64,000 nt of DNA from Hypericum androsaemum (GCA_963995505.1 OZ023188.1:1178001-1242000); one strand, 5' to 3'; numbered from the stretch's first letter, positions 23,701 to 36,255 are shown. Made by a program: numbers and translations. Notes: generated from the sequence alone by a model not told the origin.

Positions 23701-26700
23701 ATCAATAAAAATCTTCTATTACGTACCAAAAAATCTCAAGTCAAAATGAAGGTAAAACCATATTCCATCCTTTGATTTCTCTTTTTTCCAGCCTAATTCT
23801 TCAATGTCTAGGTTGTTGAATCAAATGTTGCACCTCATTAGCATTAACATGTTACTATGAGCCTGGACAAGATCACAGCTGCAACTCACCCTACTGCAAA
23901 ATCTCTTCTAGCACAAGGACATTGGCTTAGCAAAACCTAACCATTCAGCACATACAATCTGTTTTGATATAAAAGGCAGATACAAATTAATGCAGAGATA
24001 AGTCAACCAAACCTGTCGCAGGCCATCCTTGGCAACAGCCACAATTTCGGTTGTACGACAGGTCAAAGACTTGAAGAACATGGAAATTATCTTAGCACGC
24101 AGCTCTGCATGATTAGGAGTTTTGAAATCAGCCCATGACATGGAAGTACATAACAGCTCAATGCAGGCTGTCCGAAGTTTATTCAAGGATGTCACCACTT
24201 TGGGATTCATGAACTTTACAACCCAGATAGATTCATCAGCTTCGGCTATCTGTAATGCTTCTTGGAGAAAGTTAATGAGTTCTGGAGTCAACTTAAGAAG
24301 AGGGGGCCTCAATGCAAGGCAAAAGTTCAACGCTGTGACTGCTCCAACCTACGTGACATCATAGTCAAGTTAGCTCAAAAGGCTCGACAAACACATTGAC
24401 GGGAACAAGAAAAATATACCTGTTGATCAACAGTCCTGGATCTTAGAGGCCTCATGATAAGAGGCTGGAGCAAAGGCTGGTACAAAGGCTCAAGCAGCTC
24501 TGTCACTTCGCTACCAGTTCTACTTGCCAGAAATGCCAAGCATGACTGTACATTCTTTCTCACAACAACTGACGCGTTTGGATTGAACAACTCCGAAGCG
24601 AGAAAATCAACGACATCTTGAAAACTTTGCCTGCGTGTTTCACTATTAGATTCATCAACGTTATTTACAACTCGAAGAACTTGAGTAAGCACTTGACTAG
24701 TTTCTTCCTGCTCTTTGCTTGAATAAAGAGGAAGCCTTTTGAGGACATACACCAGACCCCGGACAATCCTTACTTGGAAAAGGCACAAAGTCTCAACGGT
24801 GACCTTTCCAACTAGCGCACCAAGTCCCATGACACCGCCGATTTGTGCTTGCCATGTGCTACCATAGCAACAATGCAGTAAACGAGGCAAAAGTTGCTCA
24901 AAAACTGGGACCCGGACACTTGGGGGTGGTGAATATACTGGATTCATTGATGGACTAGACACAATCATAGGAGTTCCAGGGCCACCTCTGGACATAAGGA
25001 CATCAGCATGTTTTAAACGAGCGAGAAATAAAAGTGTCTCAGAGAACACATTCAAAGCATTAAGAGCTGCTTTGGCATGGATCCGATTTTCATCTGCCAA
25101 CACATCAACCACAGCATCTAAGAATATCAAAGGGTCCAGCTCCTTCAGGTTAGAGGAGGCACTGTTTTTTGACCTGGAATTGATACCAGGGTTTGAAGAA
25201 CTCATTGGACCACCAAGTGCAGCAGCTGGGAAGGAAACATTGTTTGATGAATGATCAACATGAAATATCATGGCAAAATGGCGGCAAACATTGCCAACAA
25301 AATCATCTTTTGGGTCGTGCAGATCTGGCTCTGCACTGGAAGCAATTATGGTCATCAAGAGGATCTTAAAGACTGACTTCTCAGCCAAGAGTTGGGTCTT
25401 AGTCTTCACACCCAAGTCCCCCTGAAAGCATAGGACGTGCAGTAATTACAAATTTGTTCAGAACATCAAGAAATTTTAGAATAAGAAAATAATAAAATGG
25501 CACCAGCTTTCAAAAGTAGACTGTAAATAGAGACCAGATTAAAATGAAAGAGAAAGAAATGTTGACCTTATCACAAGCCCAAAATTAACTTCAGAGGAAC
25601 AAGTTTCTTAACATGCTACAGGTTATTACAAGCTCCTAAAGCAGTTAATAACTATAACTTTCCAGAATGGAGAAAAAAATAAGACTAGTTAGTAAAGTCA
25701 TTTTGCAGAAACTAGTTTCAGCAAAGTTGATGATACCTTTATATCTGAAGCGTCGGACCTCCGCCAAGATGAGTCAGCTGGAGAAACTAGCAAAGCTGAC
25801 AATTGTTTGGTTATGTATCCTTCCTCAGAGAAGTTTCCTGGCAAATTAAGTTGAGAAGATAAGCAAACACGCAGGAACCTTGAAGCCTGTTTCCGATAGA
25901 AAGCATCCATGCCAATGGTTTTATTCATGACAGCAGCTACAGCAAGATTAATGCATCGGTCCAAAGGCACCAAAAAAGGAGTTGATGGTTCAAATGTAAG
26001 AATCAGTCTGAGTCCATGCTCTGGATTTTCCTTGCACTCGAGCGCAAGTGGTTCTTTCAGAAAACGCCTATTCCGGCCGCCTAACTTGCCAAGGAGTTGT
26101 AGTGCTTTTGCGCCCCAAGGATATGGCGCAGGCTTCAAGTGAGACCATAGAGCCAAAATTACATCTGACATAACATTGGCCATACTGGGCTCAAGGAAAT
26201 CAGGATTCAAACTATCTACCCAGAATTCCAATGTCTTTAAGCCCAAGGCAACAAGCTCATCAGTTCCCTTCAAACACAATACAAGAGGCCTCATAAGGCG
26301 AGGAAGGAAGGGTAACATTGAACTTAAGCGTGCAGGCAATGTCAAGCAAAGCTCCAGCAAAAGGTCCCTCATCTCTTCCCCAGTTGGACCCTCCAACATT
26401 GTCAGCAGCATATTTAAACAGGGCTGCAACATGGGAATCAGATCTCGCAGAAGAAGTTCACATTTACACCCAGCAAGAGCTCTAAACATAGTACGGAAAA
26501 GCTGCATATATCCGAGTGGCTTATCAATTTCAGCAGCATTCTTCATGCAAACTTCCATTATAATAGGAACATGAGGCTGCAAAATTCGTTCAAAATCTGC
26601 AGGGGCCTTCGCAACAGCGCCAAATATAAATCGAAAAAGGTGCAAAACAAGCTTAGCTGCTGGGGCATCCGGTTGTTTCAGAATGTCCAATTTGCTGTTT

Positions 26701-29700
26701 ACAAGAAACGTAACCAAGACATCTGCAAATGGCCGGTACACTTTGGCAGATTGCAGCAGGGAGGAAAATATGTGAACCAATTGATTGTTGTTAATCATGC
26801 ATTCGAAGAGCTCAGGCAGACAGAGAGAAAACATATCCATGAGATCTCGTGGCTCCATAATAGTCAGAATCTGAGAGAAGAGGTTAAGCATTTCTTTTTC
26901 TTCGTCTTTCTCCTTGAATAGGACTAAACAATGGACACCACTTTTGAGCACACCAGAGGCTTTCCAAACCTGTCAATCACAAAAGTCAGAACAAAAATCC
27001 TCGTAGAAAGATACCAAGAACTTGCATATTAAAAAGCACCTCATCTTCTCGCATCCCTTTGAAACCTTGAGGAGGCATTAAGTTAGATGATGATGAAATA
27101 ACCCCTTGCAATTGTACAGCATGCGCTGAGGGGGAGACCTAAAAGATTAAGATTATCAAGAGTTACTTTAAGGAAGTCAAAAAGTGGGGTTGCCTAACAG
27201 GAAAGCAGCAGACCTGTGATCGTGACAAATGTGCATGAGTTATACTCCAAATGATGGTCTTCATTCCTGAAGATGCATAACAATTAACAAGAAACTGATG
27301 AGCAGGTAAAAGGATAGACAAAATCACGTATTCTCGTAATAAGCACCACAAAACTAGAAAAAAAAAAGCATCTTCTCAAGGTGAATTACCCATCACTAAG
27401 GTCTTGATGAGATTCTTGCAGTCACTGACTTCCTTAGAATGCTCAGCTGGCACTTGCAAATTTAGAACTGCCTGAGATCAACTCGAGTCAAGATACAAGA
27501 AGCAAGCTTTAAAAAGTTATCCAAGCACCTTCATGACATGAAATTGCAAGAAGAATGCCCAAGAAACAGAACATTGTCTACAGAATTAGTGACTATACCT
27601 TCCCATAGTATACATACGGCATTGGCACTATCAATATTTGCAAACAAAAAAAGAATACTCAAAGGAAACCTGTTCCTATAAACAGATCCAAGACTCCGGC
27701 AGTAAAATCATGCAATGATTGTAAGGAATCCTCCTTTTTGCTCAAGGATGACAGCAAATGGCCACTATGAATGTTGAGGGTAGCATCAGAACAAAGGACA
27801 CTGCAAGTGATTCTCCCAATAAACATCCAGTGAAGAATATTCTTGAAACTCACACTGACAGAATAATATCATGTGCTAGTTTACATAGAAGCACAAAACA
27901 GGCAGATGCTAGAGACATATTACAGTGCATTATGCATAAACCAAATTTCACATGAAAGAACTATGATGTTTGTGAACATTACAACTCCTAGTCCCAACAA
28001 TCAAGTTGGCTTTGACAGACTTATCAGACAACACAGCACAAGATATTGATTGTGGCAGAAATAGGACTTGTGAATATTGGAGAGCGCTTATGTATAAGCA
28101 TATATAAGGTTTTGACAAAAGAAATCTATGCCATGGACAAGACACGAACGGACTGAAGACCTGACCTAATGAAAAGTTCAAAAGTTAAGATAGCTTTGAA
28201 CCTCAGATGGCCGCAGCTTACTGATATAATGCACAGCCTCGATGACAGAAAACCAGGGGCACAGCACTGTTAAAAATAATTCATGCAGAAGTTCTTAAAA
28301 GGTGGCCAAAATAAGTGATGAACAGCAAAACAGACCTGCACAGGAAGCTCAAGCTTTGACCTCAATGTAGCTCGTTCCTTGCCCTCCTCAGACTCCTCCA
28401 GTAGCTGGCACAGATATGAATTTAAGTGCACTAGGGTTAATGCAAAAACAAAGGTGGCAAAGAATAAACATAAGAAGTTAATACTGCAGACGGTAGAGTC
28501 TTACGACTTCATAACCTTTGGACAACATATGGATAGAAGATGGCCAAACAGTATAGATGACAAGGCTGATTAAACAATCATAGAATTGTCTGTACCAATA
28601 CTAAAAGGAGCAACAGACAAAAACATATAAAGGAAGAAGGCAAGAGCACATGTTTAGACACATAGAAACCAAAATTCTGCTATGAAAGAGTAAGCCTACC
28701 AAGAATTGAGGCATCAGAAACCTGAAGACTTTTATAGACATAAGGCAGCAGCATTGCATTTGGATGACATAGAATCATAGAACTGTATGTGGCGATACCA
28801 AAAGGAGCAACCGACAGAATCACAGAAACATATTAAGGAAGAAAGGCAACAGCACATGTTTGCACACTTTGAGACTAAAAAATCTGCCATGAAATAGTAG
28901 GCCTATCAAGAATGAGGCATCAGAAATCTGAAAGATTTTCATGAACATTAGGGCAGCAGCATTGCTTTGGATGACATAGAATCCGCTAAAAGATAGTAAA
29001 AGACAACCTAGCAAATCAAGGCACCTGAAACATACATATACATCAACATAATTGAAGGGCGCCAATACACGGAAAATCGATTGGAGTAAATCACCTGAGG
29101 AATGGTGCGCTTGAAAGTGCTAAATTTTCCAACAAAAGCGTCCAAAATTCGTCCCTAAGAAGAAGTAGAATCATTTCATGAACAAAAAGTTTAATAAGAT
29201 GACAATACAAGGAGAGTGGCTATAACAACATACAAGCAGGATTCGAGCTTCGTCCATAGATGCTTGGTCTACGCCTTTCTCGTAAATTGGCTCTACCTAA
29301 ACCCAGCAAAAATAAAAAGTTACATAAACAATACAGCAGATTCTCTAAAAAAAATAGAAAAACTGGCTACCAAAGATCTTCATGGATAAGAAAGGTATGT
29401 ACCAGATTCAACATCAACCGGGCACATGTAGTGTGGATGCTGAGCGATAAGGAAGCATCATGCATATTTCGGGAGAATAGGTAAATTATCCGTGATAGCT
29501 GAGAAAGGAAAAGAGAATTTGTTCGTATAAAAGTTTGCAGCTGACAATGACAATAAATATAGGATAAACCAAATGCAGCTAAATCGATGACATGTAACTT
29601 CAGATCAGCTTAAATTGGCTATAGACTGCTTTCTTTCATCCAATAAGATCCTTAAGAAGAGATCTTTAAACCTAACAGCATCAGCAAAACATGCCATAAG

Positions 29701-32350
29701 AGACATCCTAGACAACAAAGAGACTGCAGGGATCTGAACAATTTTGCAAAGTGTGTGCTCTTGCATTCAGATACCAGCATTGTTCAGTCAAGCACCCTTG
29801 CTAGTCAAATACTTTCTCATGTGGTATGTATGCAATTCTAAGATTTGAATCAAAAGATAATCTGAGATAATGACCTTAAATAAAAGAAATCATACAGCAT
29901 CTGGCAAATGAAACAATAGAATCATAATTTGGCATGAGATAACTCCAAAGATTAACACCTGTGGCAAGGAAAGTTCACTCCGAACATGATGAACGATTTC
30001 TGCCAGCAGACTATAAGCCAGTGGCCTCAAGGTCTCGAGGCAAGCCCGACCAGTTCCAACCAATACTCTGGATTTTAAGTAAGAACAATCAAATGTTAGA
30101 GATGCATGAGAAGGGCAGCAGACCCACATGATAACAAAACAACCTTGTTTCAAATATTTAGTAAAGCCCATTCCTGCAAGTGGTTTTCACTGGCTGAAAA
30201 GGTATGGAAACCAGCATAGAAGCAAAACTGCAACACATTATTTATCAACTTGGCGAACAGCTGAAGACAGAAATCCCTATGGTAAACGAGCTTAAATGCA
30301 CATGACAATCTAAAACCAAAAAATCTGCGCATGATGAATCAAAATGTGACTTCTTGTCAGCTATATGTCCTGCATGGCTCCAGCGATCTCACAGATGAAG
30401 CAATTTCTACTTGCAGTCATTTACCTCTCCTCCAAAAGTGTGTCAATCAATGGGAATAGACCCCTTTTGAAGTCAGTTCCAAGAACATGTTTTAAGGCGA
30501 CAAGCAACTCCTGCAGAAAATAGCTCAAATGTGAATCACAATAACTAAAGAGAAGAGAGATGGTACTAGCATAAAAATATAAGATGAAGTTCTTTCACCT
30601 TTCTAATAGATACAGAGTCTGAGCATGTTACAAGCAAATTAACAATGCTTTTACAAATGCTTTCCTCGTGTGGCCTAATGTAATCAGCAAAACTCTTCAG
30701 GAGGTAAGTCAAGAAGGAAACCGTCTGCAAGGCTCAAAATGATAACATATTAAGAGTTGCGTCAGATGCTCTTAGAAATCCAAATGAATTGCAACACAAA
30801 CATGTCATGTTTTCCAAGTAAGCTTTCAGAGTACCTTTTTTTGTTGAAGACATTAGAATGCCAAAAATACATTCAAAGTTTCACCAGCAACTTATTTGCA
30901 ATAGCACAAGGTATTTTCAGGTGTTAGCTTACGCAGACCCACTATGTTCAAAATATAGATACAGAATGAAATCTCCAATATGATTCTTCAAAAATATCAT
31001 ACCATGTTTGCTATCAGAAACCCATATCCGAACAATTACAAACTTCTTACGAGTGAAGATCACAATGTCAGTTCATACAGCAAAATTTTGAAACGGAAGT
31101 TTTTGAAGAGTACAGTCAACATTCAAGTCAACTGATGGGCAAGGCAGAACAAGGCAAAAAAGGAAAAAAAATAATTTGAAGAGAAAAAACAGGCATGATG
31201 TGAAACTAGAAGATAGTGTGGGTTTCGACGAAGAACCAGATAAAGGTTATCCTACAAAGAGCGGGACAACATAAATTTCTCCCCTCTTGCCTGTCTCTGT
31301 CAACCAAACTACAATTCCTTTTTTAAGGGAACCAAACTAGAACCCTGGCTACAATACAAACAATAAAAGAAAAGAAAGATAACAAAAACAAAGAAACATA
31401 TTAATTACCTTGACTTGCGCACCCTTGAGCTCAAAGAACTGAGTCTTCAAATGAGGAGGGACCTTATCAGGCCCGGGGACAGAAATGGCAGAAACCATCA
31501 AAGGCAACAAGTGGGGAATATTTGTTTGAACAAGCCGGCTGTACAATTGGAACAGAAACATCACCACAAGTGGACTTTCTGTAACTATCTTAAACGACCG
31601 AGTGCTAGGGTTAAGCTGCCCATTCCCAGGAGTAACATGTCCGATAGCACCACTAAGACCAACCATTCCCTGATCAGAGGACGTCGAGGAACTCTCCAAG
31701 GGCTTGACATCCTCCACCATGGGAACAGCGACACTCGCATTCACGTTGTCAAAAAAGTGGCTAACGGTCAACCTAAAGTTCTGGTAAATCTTGCACACGA
31801 AATCCAGAAACGGCTGCACCTCGTTCTCTAGCGTGGGCCTAAAGTTCCTAAGCAGATCAAAGATAATCCTGATGCAAATCAACCCGTTCTCCTCGTTATC
31901 TGTGGTGAGAACTTGCATTGCCACCTTCAACAGGTCCTGGACGAAGGGGCGGAGTACCTCGGTGTGGGGAAGGCGGTTGAGGATCTCCACGATGATGTTC
32001 CGTAACTTATGCTCGAAATTGTCGATGAATTGCGGCTTCGTAATCTGCAAGAGCACTACGGAAAACGCGCGGAAGTAGCACTTGAGGAAGTTCAAGTACT
32101 CCGCCGTGTGCGCTATCTCCAGGCTGTCCCTCACCTCCATCGCCATCTGATACCTCGCCTGTATCGCTGTTTTTTCCCCTCGAAACAAACACGACATTAG
32201 AAACCGCAACCAAAAAAATATCATAACAGAAATTAAAATAAAAGACGCCGGAGAATAGTCGGAAGGAGAGAGAGAGAGAGAGAGAAGAGTACGGAGATCG
32301 GGTTCCACCAGGTGGCGAGAATGCTGCTCGAAGTTCTGTATAGGACTCAT
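11658..32350 (-). CDS. TRA1: TRA1/TRRAP, transcription-associated PIKK-family pseudokinase scaffold
   Basis: Large scaffold that recruits SAGA and NuA4 acetyltransferases to activators in the nucleus. I traced 35 exons (5' to 3'): 32350-32293, 32166-31409, 30724-30599, 30510-30425, 30067-29959, 29498-29403, 29296-29234, 29154-29095, 28404-28336, 27471-27390, 27266-27214, 27138-27040, 26969-25737, 25421-24420, 24348-24013, 23459-23201, 23082-22860, 22784-22394, 22013-21864, 21774-21553, 21428-21207, 20505-19852, 19253-18993, 18841-18509, 18053-17638, 17560-17134, 17017-15731, 15480-15220, 15143-14853, 14770-14303, 14022-13591, 13383-13105, 12872-12321, 12191-11982, 11777-11658. The sum is 11,688 nt, 3,895 aa, in frame at every junction and all GT-AG. 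It starts MSPIQNFEQHSRHLVEPDL and ends MMDPTWHPWF. Plant TRA1 proteins are about 3,800-3,900 aa. HEAT-like helices fill most of it, then FAT, kinase-like and FATC regions. Small exons 3-12 are the least certain. Confidence 0.93.
11982..13383 (-). other. TRA1 segment: PI3K-like pseudokinase domain (exons 32-34)
   Basis: Residues about 3510-3856. The position of the PIKK catalytic loop, normally GDRHxxN, reads IGGRSPNKI (about residues 3712-3720), and the metal-binding DFG position reads TDFHP (about 3732). The catalytic Asp of DRH and the DFG Gly are absent, as in all known Tra1/TRRAP proteins, so this is a non-catalytic scaffold domain. Confidence 0.85.
15731..17560 (-). other. TRA1 segment: FAT-domain core (exons 26-27)
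   Basis: Residues about 2454-3025. The longest exon (17017-15731) encodes VADLLIPLRELAHADANVAY, YHKRQQASRPNVVQALLEGL and TAETRSGLSLIQHGYWQRAQ, the helical-repeat FAT region typical of TRRAP/Tra1. FAT wraps the kinase-like domain and supports contacts with other complex subunits. Confidence 0.75.
20745..21225. repeat. Imperfect tandem duplication in a TRA1 intron, copying an exon end
   Basis: About 20745-20990 and 21000-21225 are diverged copies (shared TATAAGATCTGCCAAGCTAG and GGTACCTGAAGTAT). The right copy includes the true donor of exon 21 (21207). The left copy carries the same CAG|GTACC donor (GT at 20970-20969) and a few exon-derived bases inside the intron. Confidence 0.8.
28576..28982. 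repeat. Tandem duplication in the TRA1 intron between exons 8 and 9
   Basis: Two copies of about 197-210 bp start at AATCATAGAA (28576 and 28773). They share AAGGAAGAA, GCACATGTTT, GAGGCATCAGAAA and TTGGATGACATAGAAT. No exon sequence is included. Confidence 0.8.
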
Positions 32351-32770
32351 CTTCTTCTTCTCCCGCTTCGAGAGAAATTAATATAAAAACTAAAAATATG
32401 TTAAGGAGAAAATCTAAACCCTAACTCCCCGCTAGGCCGGTTAGAGTCTAACCGTTACACTGTAGCGGTTATTTTTTCTCCACTGTGGTTTTTAGGTGGT
32501 GTTAAGAGCGGAGGGAAGGGGTTTTCTGGAGCGAGCGAAATTAGGGTTTTTATCAACGCCGGTTGGGGTTCTGGTCTGAGTTGACCGGAGTTGAGATTCT
32601 CCGGCGAACGTGGACGCGAGACTTTGTTCCGGGAGTGAGAGGACTTGGGGTTATATATATATATTTTTTCAATAAAACTTGGGGGTTATTTATAGGGCGA
32701 GATTTAATGGCACGAAATGTGCTAACTAAGTCGGTGCCCGGGTCCTCAAAAAAAAGTCGGTGCCCGGGTC
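32351..32770 (-). promoter_or_regulatory. TRA1 5' UTR and proximal promoter
   Basis: Directly upstream of the TRA1 ATG. It has a telo-box AAACCCTAA (32416-32424), an inverted motif pair TAACCG / CGGTTA (32449-32471), and a second AGGGTTT-type motif near 32545. Telo-boxes are frequent near starts of plant genes for translation and growth functions. A short direct repeat of GTCGGTGCCCGGGTCCT lies at about 32730-32772. Confidence 0.55.
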
Positions 32771-32873
32771 CTGAGTCCTGACACTCAACGAGCTCGAATT
32801 GGGATAATTTCTGGGCCCATCCATACTAATCCAGCCCACACGGTACATAACTCATCCAAACCTCGGTTGTGTT

Positions 32874-33353
32874 TCGACATTTCATTGCGGACAATGAAAG
32901 TTCTACCTCAATGATTTCTCTGTGGTCATTGTGCGCCTTAAACCACCTGCATCAACACGGGAGAGGGTTACGAAATAAATAATTAATTTTTCTCTCATTT
33001 ATATCTAACTCAATTCAATTATATATTTTTTTTACCCACATCAGTAACCCAGGGTCACGAAATAAATAATTAATTTCTCTCTCATCCACATATTATCTAC
33101 TATCATTTTTTGTTTATATAAAAATTATAATTAACATAATCAGGATTACAAAAATTATAATACAAAATTAGAATGATTCTTTAAATGATAAATTATAAAT
33201 AGGGAAGATGCAAATTACAAAATTGCAATTTTCATATTATTTATTTTTAGTTTTGTTAAAGATAATTTTAATTTTTTTAACCACACAAATAATATCCAAA
33301 AAATCTATTTATACGAATAATATTATGTTAAATATAACTAAAATAGATTGAAA

Positions 33354-33391
<38 letters not shown>

Positions 33392-34900
33392 ATATTAAAG
33401 TATTGGGGGGTAGGGGCACCACCCCAAGGGCTGTCAGGTCCCAAGGGGCGTGCCCCTCCCTCCACTATCAACTTTTGTTTTTTTTTTTTAATTAAAAAAT
33501 TGTGACCCCTTTGTGGGGGTCACTGATAATGGTAGTCTTAGAAATCTAACGGCTAGTAGCCGTTAGATAGCGTTCCCGCTCTGTCTCTCCTCTTTCTTTA
33601 TGTTATGAACGGCTAGTGCTCTATTTTCCATATATAATGTATATATTAGTTAATGTATATGAGCTGTAATCTAACACTAATTACTCTAATTCTCTTGTAT
33701 ATAAACACATTTAAAGCTGTAATTATGAGTTAATAAAATATATTATTATATTCCCTAATTCTATATGGTATCAGAGCAGGTCTGATTTACCTTCCTAAAA
33801 TTAAGTATCTTCTCTAAAATTACTTGACATTTCATGGGGGGCAATGAAAGTTCCACCTCAACGATTTCCTGTGGTCTTGCACGCCCTTGGAAGTGTAACG
33901 GCTAGTAGCCGTTAGATGGCGCTCCCGCTCTCGCGCTTCTCTCATCTCTTTGTGGCATCAACAACTAGTGCTCTATTTTCCATGTACAACGTCTATATTA
34001 GTTAATGTATATGAGCTGTAATCCAACACTAATTACTCTACTTGCCTTTCATATAAATACATGTAAAGCTGTAATTATGAGTTAAAAAAATATACTATTT
34101 CATTCTCTAATTTTACATGGTATCAGAGCAGGTCTGATTTACTTTTTTAAAATTAATTCTCTTCTCTAAAGCTACTCGACATTTCATGGCGGACAAAGAA
34201 AGTTCCACCTCAATGATTCCTTTGTGGTCATTGCGCACCCTTTGAAGTGTAACAGCTAGTAGCCATTAAATGGAGTTACCGCTCCCACGCCTCTCTCCTC
34301 TCTTTATGCCATCAACGGCTAATGCTCTATTTTCATATATAACGTCTATATTAGCTAATGTATATGAGTTGTAATCTAACACTAATTAATCTACTTACCT
34401 TGTATATAAACACATGCAAAGCAGTAATCATGAGTTATGAAAATATATTATTCTATTTTCTAATTTTACATGGTATCAGAGCAGGTCTTATTTACCTTCC
34501 TAAAATCAATTCTCTTCTCTAAAGCTACTTGAGATCTTATGGCGGACAATGAAAGTTCCACCTCAACAATTCCCCTATGGTCATTACGCGCCCTTGGAAG
34601 TGTAACAGTTAGTAGCTGTTAGATGGTGATCTCGCTCCCGCGCCTCTCTCCCCTCTTTATACCATCAACGACTAGTGCTTTATTTTCCATATATAACATC
34701 TATATTAGTTAATGTATATGAGTTATAATCTAACACTAATTACTCTACTTACCTTGTACATAACATATGTAAAGTTATAATTATGAGTTAAGAAAATATA
34801 TTATTCCATTCCCTAATTTCACATGATATCAGAGCATGTCTTATTTACCTTCCTAAAACTAATTCTCTTCTCTAAAGCTACTCGACATTTTATGGCGGAC
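32874..34900 (+). repeat. Tandem array of Copia LTR + primer-binding site + gag start, 353-bp period
   Basis: Four tRNA-iMet primer sites occur at 33766, 34118, 34471 and 34824 (the last with G to A), spaced 352, 353 and 353 bp. Each is followed by the same gag-start leader, ATGGCGGACAATGAAAG or a close variant, at 33834, 34186, 34539 and 34892. A fifth leader (ATT in place of ATG) is at 32884, separated from the next by 353 bp plus a 597-bp insertion. Each unit also carries the LTR-like tract with TATATAAACAC-type motifs. Only the last unit runs on into gag. Confidence 0.85.
32946..33542. mobile_element. 597-bp AT-rich insertion inside the LTR array
   Basis: It interrupts the first array unit: the sequence before it (GTGCGCCTTAAA) and after it (TCTTAGAAATCTAACGG) together match one uninterrupted unit elsewhere. 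It carries two copies of ACGAAATAAATAATTAATTT, a TA microsatellite (about 33358-33390) and a GC-rich end. A diverged copy lies inverted at about 41205-41660. No transposase is present; the class is uncertain. Confidence 0.65.
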
Positions 34901-35790
34901 AATGAAAGTTCCACCACAGCGATTCCCACGTGGTCATTGCTTCAAGCTTAGGGAAGACCAGCTTCAAAAAGGTTTCAGACTTCGAAGGGAACACTGGTTT
35001 AAAGATAACCATTGTGTCATTTAATGGCAACAATTACCTCTCCTGGTCCAAGACGATTCACATCGCTCTAAGTGTTAGAGGAAGGCTGGGCTTTATAGAT
35101 GAAAGTATCCATTCTCCTTCTTCCTCAGACACATCCTTTGTTGAATGAAGCATGAATGATCACTTGATCATGACATGGATCCTAAACTTCATTGACGGAA
35201 GCTTGCATGATCTGTTTAACTTTGCAGAAAGTGCAAAATATCATTGGGATTCAATCAAGGAGTCATACTCCTAACAAGTAAATCTTTATAGAATCTTCGA
35301 ACTAAAGAAGAGTATTTTTTAGCATCATAGGGGAGTCAAGACTTTTGTTGAGTACTTTAGCAAACTTAAAGTAATGTGGGATAAATTGACAATGTTAAGA
35401 CCAGCCACCACTGATCCCATGATTCTGAAGAAAAGAGATGATGAAGATAAGATCTTCATAATTTTGATGGGAATTGGTTCAGAATTTGAGTCCCTTATGG
35501 AGCAAATTCTGATTGCTGCTGACCTACCACCTCTAAATATTATGTGTGCAAGAAGTCAAAAGGAAAAATCTAGAAAGAGGCTCATGCAATCTCTTCAAAA
35601 GAATGATTCCTCTGTTGAATCAAGTGCTTTCCTAAGTAGCCAATAGCCGTCTGCCCAAGCTGTTAAGAGATTCTTAAGTTCTAGAGGTGATTCTAACGCT
35701 TGAGGTCGTGGAGGAAGAATAGTGAGAACAAGTATTTCTCGTGATCATGTATATCATTTTGTTACCCAATATGGGTGTCATTAGTTTAGT
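34892..35790 (+). pseudogene. Copia gag remnant downstream of the LTR array
   Basis: From the last gag start, frames broken by stops and shifts encode SFNGNNYLSWSKTIHIALSV, RGRLGFIDES, FVEYFSKLKVMWDKLT and FESLMEQILI, typical of the UBN2-type Copia gag, then a decayed CCHC region. Protease, integrase and RT are not present, and no 3' LTR is found, so this is a 5' fragment. Confidence 0.8.
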
Positions 35791-36247
35791 TATAAACTTG
35801 AGGTTGAAAAGTAAGAATCTTTTTTGTGAGGAAATTTGTGGGGGAAGATTATAACTTGGGCCGCCATCAACAGTGGTTAAAGGAAGGGATGCTGCTTTTG
35901 TAAAAGGAATTACTTTGGAAGAAGAATTATGTCAAAACAATACTCGCATTTAGTGTACACGCAAGAAAAATTATGGGAGAGGTCGAAGAAAGGAGAGGGA
36001 AGTTTCTTTGGAAGGGGTTGAGTGGGGGTTATAAATACTGGAAATTATAAAAGAAATTTGTGACCATTATAATTTTTTTCTCAATTGTCGTGTCATCTCC
36101 ACGTGGATACAAAACATTTCACCGTCAGACCACCTCATAAATGAAAATCTGGCGTTCAAGCCAGATGGCCGGATAGTTCCGGGCAGCTGTCCAGGTCCTC
36201 TAAGTGATAAAAATTAAAAAAAGTTAAACTTGTTTAATGCATTTTCA
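35791..36247. other. Intergenic, no gene seen
   Basis: No coding motif. It contains a GGGCAGCTGTCCAGG motif near 36181 that resembles a block in the inverted repeats of the element at 40566-41173. Confidence 0.4.
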
Positions 36248-36255
36248 ACCACAGA

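Noticed and set aside
28820..29065. Hydrophobic minus-strand frame resembling a membrane peptide
   Set aside because: It lies in a TRA1 intron within tandem-duplicated AT-rich sequence and is not needed for the TRA1 frame.
33766..34835. Four evenly spaced repeats considered as a CRISPR-like array or a tRNA cluster
   Set aside because: The units are about 353 bp with LTR and primer-site content in a plant genome. The 12-mers are primer-binding sites, not tRNA genes.
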